A DNA stretch of 9,058 bases, from the NCBI GenBank assembly GCA_936931335.1, contig CAKZIH010000205.1, positions 1 to 9,058 on the forward strand, in the 5' to 3' direction. Source of the DNA: an uncultured Nostocoides sp. (GTDB lineage: Bacteria; Actinomycetota; Actinomycetes; Actinomycetales; Dermatophilaceae). Made by a program: the position numbers and the translations under genes. The notes beneath the pieces are model-generated. The model was given only the letters and a program-made list of their open reading frames with translations. It was not told the origin of the DNA and did no database searches. Of the stretch, positions 6,590 to 9,058 are shown in pieces; within the stretch, counting starts at the first letter, position 1; each line of letters opens with the position of its first letter.

Positions 6590-7566
6590 TCGTCGGTGAG
6601 TGGTTGACCGGCCACATGCCGGGCGGCGAGGGTGGCGGCCCGCACGCCGGCCTCGACCAGTCCGGCACCGCCGATCAAGGCGGCAAGGAAACCGGCGGTC
6701 GCGGTGTCCCCGGCCCCGGTTGTCCCACTGATCTGGGTCACCTCGGCGGCCGGTATGTGGTGACTCTCGCCCGCGGCGGCGGCCAACTGCGGCAGCACCG
6801 GCAGACCCGCCAGGCGGTCGGCATCCCCGGTGGCCGCCACGTGTAAGCCCGCGGTCCCGCCGGTGACCATGATCACGGCGATCCCGTTGTCGAGCATCCG
6901 CTGCGCCGCCTCGGCCAGCCCGTCGGGGTCGGCGCGCACCGTCCAGCCCAGCGCCGAGCGCAGGTCGTCCACGCTCGGGGTGAGGATGTCGATGGCCGGG
7001 CCGGTGGTGGCGAAAAACGCCTCCCAGCGCTCCGGGTGGTCGCGATCCCCGGCGTCGAGGACCGCAAGATCCACGGACGTGAGGATGCCGCGCTCGTGCG
7101 CCCGGTCGCACAGCTCGCGCAGGGGTCGGCCGTCATCCGCGAGCAACGCCGGCAGCAGGTTGGGGTAGCCGAGGTGCAGCACGTCGATGCCGTCGAGGTC
7201 GAGGTCCGCGCCGTTGAAGAGTTCGTTGCTCCCGGCGTGATGCCAGAACGTCCGGTCCGCGCCCGGCGGCTGGAGGACCAGGGAGTATGACGTGGGGGCG
7301 GCGACCCGCGACATACGTGAGTCGTCCAAGCCGCGCTGCGCCAACAACTCTCGCTGCAACCCGGCCAGGGCGTCGTCGCCGACGGCCGCGGCGAGCGCGA
7401 TGTCAACGCCGAGGGCACGCAAGGCGGCGCCGGTGGTACTGACCGCGCCACCCAGGCGTACGGGCATGGGTCCAACGCGATAGAGCTCGCCCGGTTCATG
7501 GCCGGGGATGTCGTCCAGGGCTGGGAAGAAGTCGAGGCACAGATGCCCCGCAACCAGTACCCGCAC
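6586..7566 (-). CDS. PfkB-family carbohydrate kinase
   Basis: A 326-residue ribokinase/PfkB kinase that should phosphorylate a sugar or sugar phosphate in the cytosol with ATP. The C-terminal signature TTGAGDTATAGF carries the catalytic base Asp287 and the anion hole. The N-terminal glycine pair and helix read LGGAVSTTGAALRALG at 38-53; the Asn common at the sixth position (GGxxxN) is Thr44. Asp12 fits the substrate-binding Asp of the first strand. The minus strand reads AAGGGAGG, then CA, then two GTG codons in a row. I chose the second (7566) because it gives a five-base spacing; GTG 7569 would add one residue. It is divergent from the LacD-like aldolase, so the pair may act in one ketose pathway. 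Its stop overlaps the stop of selO. The substrate is not recognisable. Confidence 0.92.
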   Translation of the reverse strand: MRVLVAGHLCLDFFPALDDIPGHEPGELYRVGPMPVRLGGAVSTTGAALRALGVDIALAAAVGDDALAGLQRELLAQRGLDDSRMSRVAAPTSYSLVLQPPGADRTFWHHAGSNELFNGADLDLDGIDVLHLGYPNLLPALLADDGRPLRELCDRAHERGILTSVDLAVLDAGDRDHPERWEAFFATTGPAIDILTPSVDDLRSALGWTVRADPDGLAEAAQRMLDNGIAVIMVTGGTAGLHVAATGDADRLAGLPVLPQLAAAAGESHHIPAAEVTQISGTTGAGDTATAGFLAALIGGAGLVEAGVRAATLAARHVAGQPLTDD

Positions 7567-7620
7567 CACTGCCTCCCTTGGCCCGAACGTCGGAAGGGGC
7601 AACCATAGCCAGGGTGTTGA
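7567..7620. promoter_or_regulatory. Short divergent promoter region between kinase and aldolase genes
   Basis: About 54 bases must hold both promoters. On the minus strand a TATGGT box (TANNNT type) lies within the CCATAG stretch near 7600, upstream of the kinase Shine-Dalgarno AAGGGAGG (7572-7579). On the plus strand no clear -10 is seen; an AGGG six bases before ATG 7621 can serve as ribosome site. No good operator palindrome was found by eye. Confidence 0.35.
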
Positions 7621-8616
7621 ATGGCCCGTATGACGAGTCCCGATGTCGGCCTGCAGCGGCGCCTTTCCCGGATCTGTGATCGCGACGGCTTGATCCGCAC
7701 CGCGGCCATAGACCACCCGGAGAACTACGACTTGCTCTTCGATGAGGACCTGAGCCAGGTCGACTTCGCCGAGGTGGTGGACTCCAAGCTCGAGCTCATC
7801 GCCGCGATGTCGCAGCATGCGTCGTCGCTGCTGCTGGACCCGCGGGCGGCGTTCGGGCAGGCTGTGATGACTGGTGCGGCGCCGGGAGATGTGGGGATCC
7901 TCAGCGGGTTGGAGGAGCTCTATCACGTGCCGGGGACCACGGACTTCGAGCCACGGCTGGGGCTGCGGCCGGGCTGGGACCCGGAAAAGCTGGTCAGCCT
8001 TGGCGTGGACGCCGCCAAACTCGTCGTCTTCCACCGGCATGTGGATGAGGCGGCGCTGGCGGACAAGGTTGCGCTGGTCGAGGAGGTCGCGGCCCGGTGC
8101 CACGCGTTGCATCTGCCGCTGGTGGTCGAACCGCTGTGGTACCCGGTGGCGGGCGAGGATGTCGCCGACCCGGCGATCCGCGCCCAGCGCACCGCGAGCG
8201 TTCTTTCGACGGCGGCGACTTTCAAGGGTGCCGGCGCGGACATCGTGAAGGTGGAGTTCCCGGTCAACCTGGCCACGAATGCGGACGATGCCGACGCGGC
8301 CTGCGCCAAATTGGCCGAGGCGTGTGGCGGCACGTGGGTGCTGCTCTCGGCGGGGGTCACCTTCGACGGTTTCCTCGAGCAGATGAAGGTTGCGGTGCGC
8401 CACGGCTGCAGCGGCTTCATGGCCGGCCGGGCGATCTGGGGTGACGGGGTGGGCCGCTTCGACGCCGAGCGCCGCGCCGCCGGGGTGCGCACCGCCTGCG
8501 AGCGGCTCGACAAGCTGGCGGAGGTGCTGCATACGAACCCCCACCCGGCGCTGACCAAGGTGCCCGTGCCGGAGGCCGCGCAGGTCATCGGGCCGGATTG
8601 GTACCGGACGGCATGA
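7621..8616 (+). CDS. Class I aldolase of the LacD/YihT family (tagatose-bisphosphate aldolase-like)
   Basis: A 331-residue TIM-barrel aldolase. It follows the LacD pattern throughout: AAIDHPENYD in place of the AIDQRG block, ASSLLLDP, the AAKLVVFH strand, VVEPLWYP, DIVKVEFPVN, LLSAGVTF and FMAGRAIW. Lys210 (in VKVEFP) is the expected Schiff-base lysine, and Glu170 (in VVEPL) the likely acid/base, about 40 residues apart as in LacD. Such enzymes cleave ketose 1-phosphates or 1,6-bisphosphates, or sulfofructose 1-phosphate, to dihydroxyacetone phosphate plus an aldehyde. Which one cannot be told here. The divergent PfkB kinase is a natural source of the phosphorylated substrate. I chose ATG 7621; ATG 7630 is possible. 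Its TGA overlaps the next gene's ATG, so the next protein is probably translationally coupled. Confidence 0.88.
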   Translation: MARMTSPDVGLQRRLSRICDRDGLIRTAAIDHPENYDLLFDEDLSQVDFAEVVDSKLELIAAMSQHASSLLLDPRAAFGQAVMTGAAPGDVGILSGLEELYHVPGTTDFEPRLGLRPGWDPEKLVSLGVDAAKLVVFHRHVDEAALADKVALVEEVAARCHALHLPLVVEPLWYPVAGEDVADPAIRAQRTASVLSTAATFKGAGADIVKVEFPVNLATNADDADAACAKLAEACGGTWVLLSAGVTFDGFLEQMKVAVRHGCSGFMAGRAIWGDGVGRFDAERRAAGVRTACERLDKLAEVLHTNPHPALTKVPVPEAAQVIGPDWYRTA

Positions 8617-9002
8617 GCCCGGATGGCCTGGACTCGGGTCGTCCGAGTCTGGACGGACGGGATGGCAACCGCCGGACCCGCGTGGTTGCCGGGGTGACCG
8701 TCGCGGTGATGGTGCTGCTCCTGGGCGGTGGTTATCTGCTGCTCTCGGCCGCCAATCCGACCGCCGACGAATGGCAGTGCGCCCAGGGTGAGGCGCCGGC
8801 CACCACCAGCGGCAACACCCGCGCCTGCTTCCCGGAGGGTTCGACCCTGCCCGAAGGGTTCACCTGGGACCCCTTCGGCAACCGTCCGTTGCCGAGCAGT
8901 TGCGACAAGGACGGCTGGGTCTTGGTGGACGGGCCCGAGGGCGTCCGCGACTGCGTTCGCGAGGACCAGCCCTTGCCGAGCGGTTGGTCTCGCATCGACT
9001 GA
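8613..9002 (+). CDS. Membrane-anchored protein with two extracytoplasmic cysteine repeats, unrecognised
   Basis: A 129-residue protein starting in the ATGA overlap with the aldolase stop. Residues 1-23 are polar and end in Arg (RRTR), residues 24-46 are one hydrophobic helix (VVAGVTVAVMVLLLGGGYLL), and residues 48-129 should lie outside the membrane by the positive-inside rule. The outer part has four cysteines (56, 72, 97, 114) in two repeats: Cys, 15 or 16 residues, Cys, then x-x-E-x3-LP-x-G-aromatic (72-86 and 114-129). A disulfide within each repeat is likely but inferred. There is no lipobox, so the helix is an uncleaved anchor or signal. I do not recognise the family. An in-frame TTG at 8598 could extend it by five residues but is less likely than the coupled ATG. 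Confidence 0.8.
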   Translation: MSPDGLDSGRPSLDGRDGNRRTRVVAGVTVAVMVLLLGGGYLLLSAANPTADEWQCAQGEAPATTSGNTRACFPEGSTLPEGFTWDPFGNRPLPSSCDKDGWVLVDGPEGVRDCVREDQPLPSGWSRID

Positions 9003-9024
9003 GATGGCGGGATCGGCCGCCATC
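9003..9024. terminator. Hairpin directly after the membrane protein gene
   Basis: GATGGCGG (9003-9010) pairs perfectly with CCGCCATC (9017-9024) around a six-base loop, starting at the base after the TGA. There is no T tract, so termination is inferred from position. It would end the aldolase and membrane protein transcript, and could also serve a convergent gene beyond the window. Confidence 0.5.
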
Positions 9025-9058
9025 GGCGACCAGGGACGCGTCATGCCGCCGCCACGTT

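Noticed and set aside
6586..8544. A 652-codon minus-strand open frame that would fuse an N-terminal region to the sugar kinase.
   Set aside because: The part upstream of 7569 is antisense to the aldolase, has no recognisable domain, and is rich in His, Arg and Gln as expected of a GC-rich shadow frame. The strong Shine-Dalgarno before GTG 7566 marks the true start.
7621..8616. Calling the aldolase and kinase a sulfoglycolysis (sulfo-EMP) operon.
   Set aside because: YihT and LacD share the same fold and lysine, and no isomerase, sulfolactaldehyde reductase or sulfonate transporter is in view. The substrate is left open.
9041..9058. Possible last codons of a convergent minus-strand gene (reading NVAAA then TGA).
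   Set aside because: Only five codons are in the window. The position after a hairpin fits a convergent gene, but this is far too little to call.

Overview
The window is GC-rich bacterial DNA, roughly two-thirds or more G+C. Codons end strongly in G or C, genes are tightly packed, and two promoters look leaderless. All of this fits an actinomycete (Actinomycetota), perhaps Micrococcales, though the genus cannot be fixed from sequence alone. It reads as chromosomal housekeeping and stress-metabolism DNA. I see no insertion sequence, phage gene, CRISPR array, tRNA or rRNA, and no gene-free stretch longer than about 100 bases.

Layout. (1) Bases 1-201 hold the 3' end of an unrecognised + strand gene. 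(2) A 58-base, near-perfect hairpin at 221-278 separates it from a convergent minus-strand pair: a 73-residue unrecognised protein (289-510) and a short-chain dehydrogenase (551-1591). (3) The dehydrogenase diverges from a zinc alcohol/formaldehyde dehydrogenase-like gene (1674-2858) across an 82-base region where both genes have a TANNNT box exactly six bases before their ATG. (4) The same + strand run continues with a large clade 2 catalase (2962-5043, katE type) and the pseudokinase AMPylator SelO (5099-6589). (5) selO ends head-on against a PfkB-family sugar kinase (6586-7566, minus); both stop codons lie in one CTAG. (6) The kinase diverges from a LacD/YihT-type class I aldolase (7621-8616), whose stop overlaps, by ATGA, the start of a small membrane-anchored protein with two cysteine-containing repeats (8613-9002). 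A hairpin follows directly.

How the genes may work together. The left half (SDR, zinc dehydrogenase, catalase, SelO) looks like a redox and carbonyl stress group: peroxide removal, aldehyde or alcohol oxidation-reduction, and a protein AMPylator tied to redox balance in other bacteria. The right half looks like a kinase plus aldolase module for a ketose phosphate, in the way LacC/LacD or YihV/YihT work together, but no transporter, isomerase or regulator is present to name the sugar. The least explained items are the two-repeat membrane protein coupled to the aldolase, the 73-residue protein and the large terminator-like hairpin.
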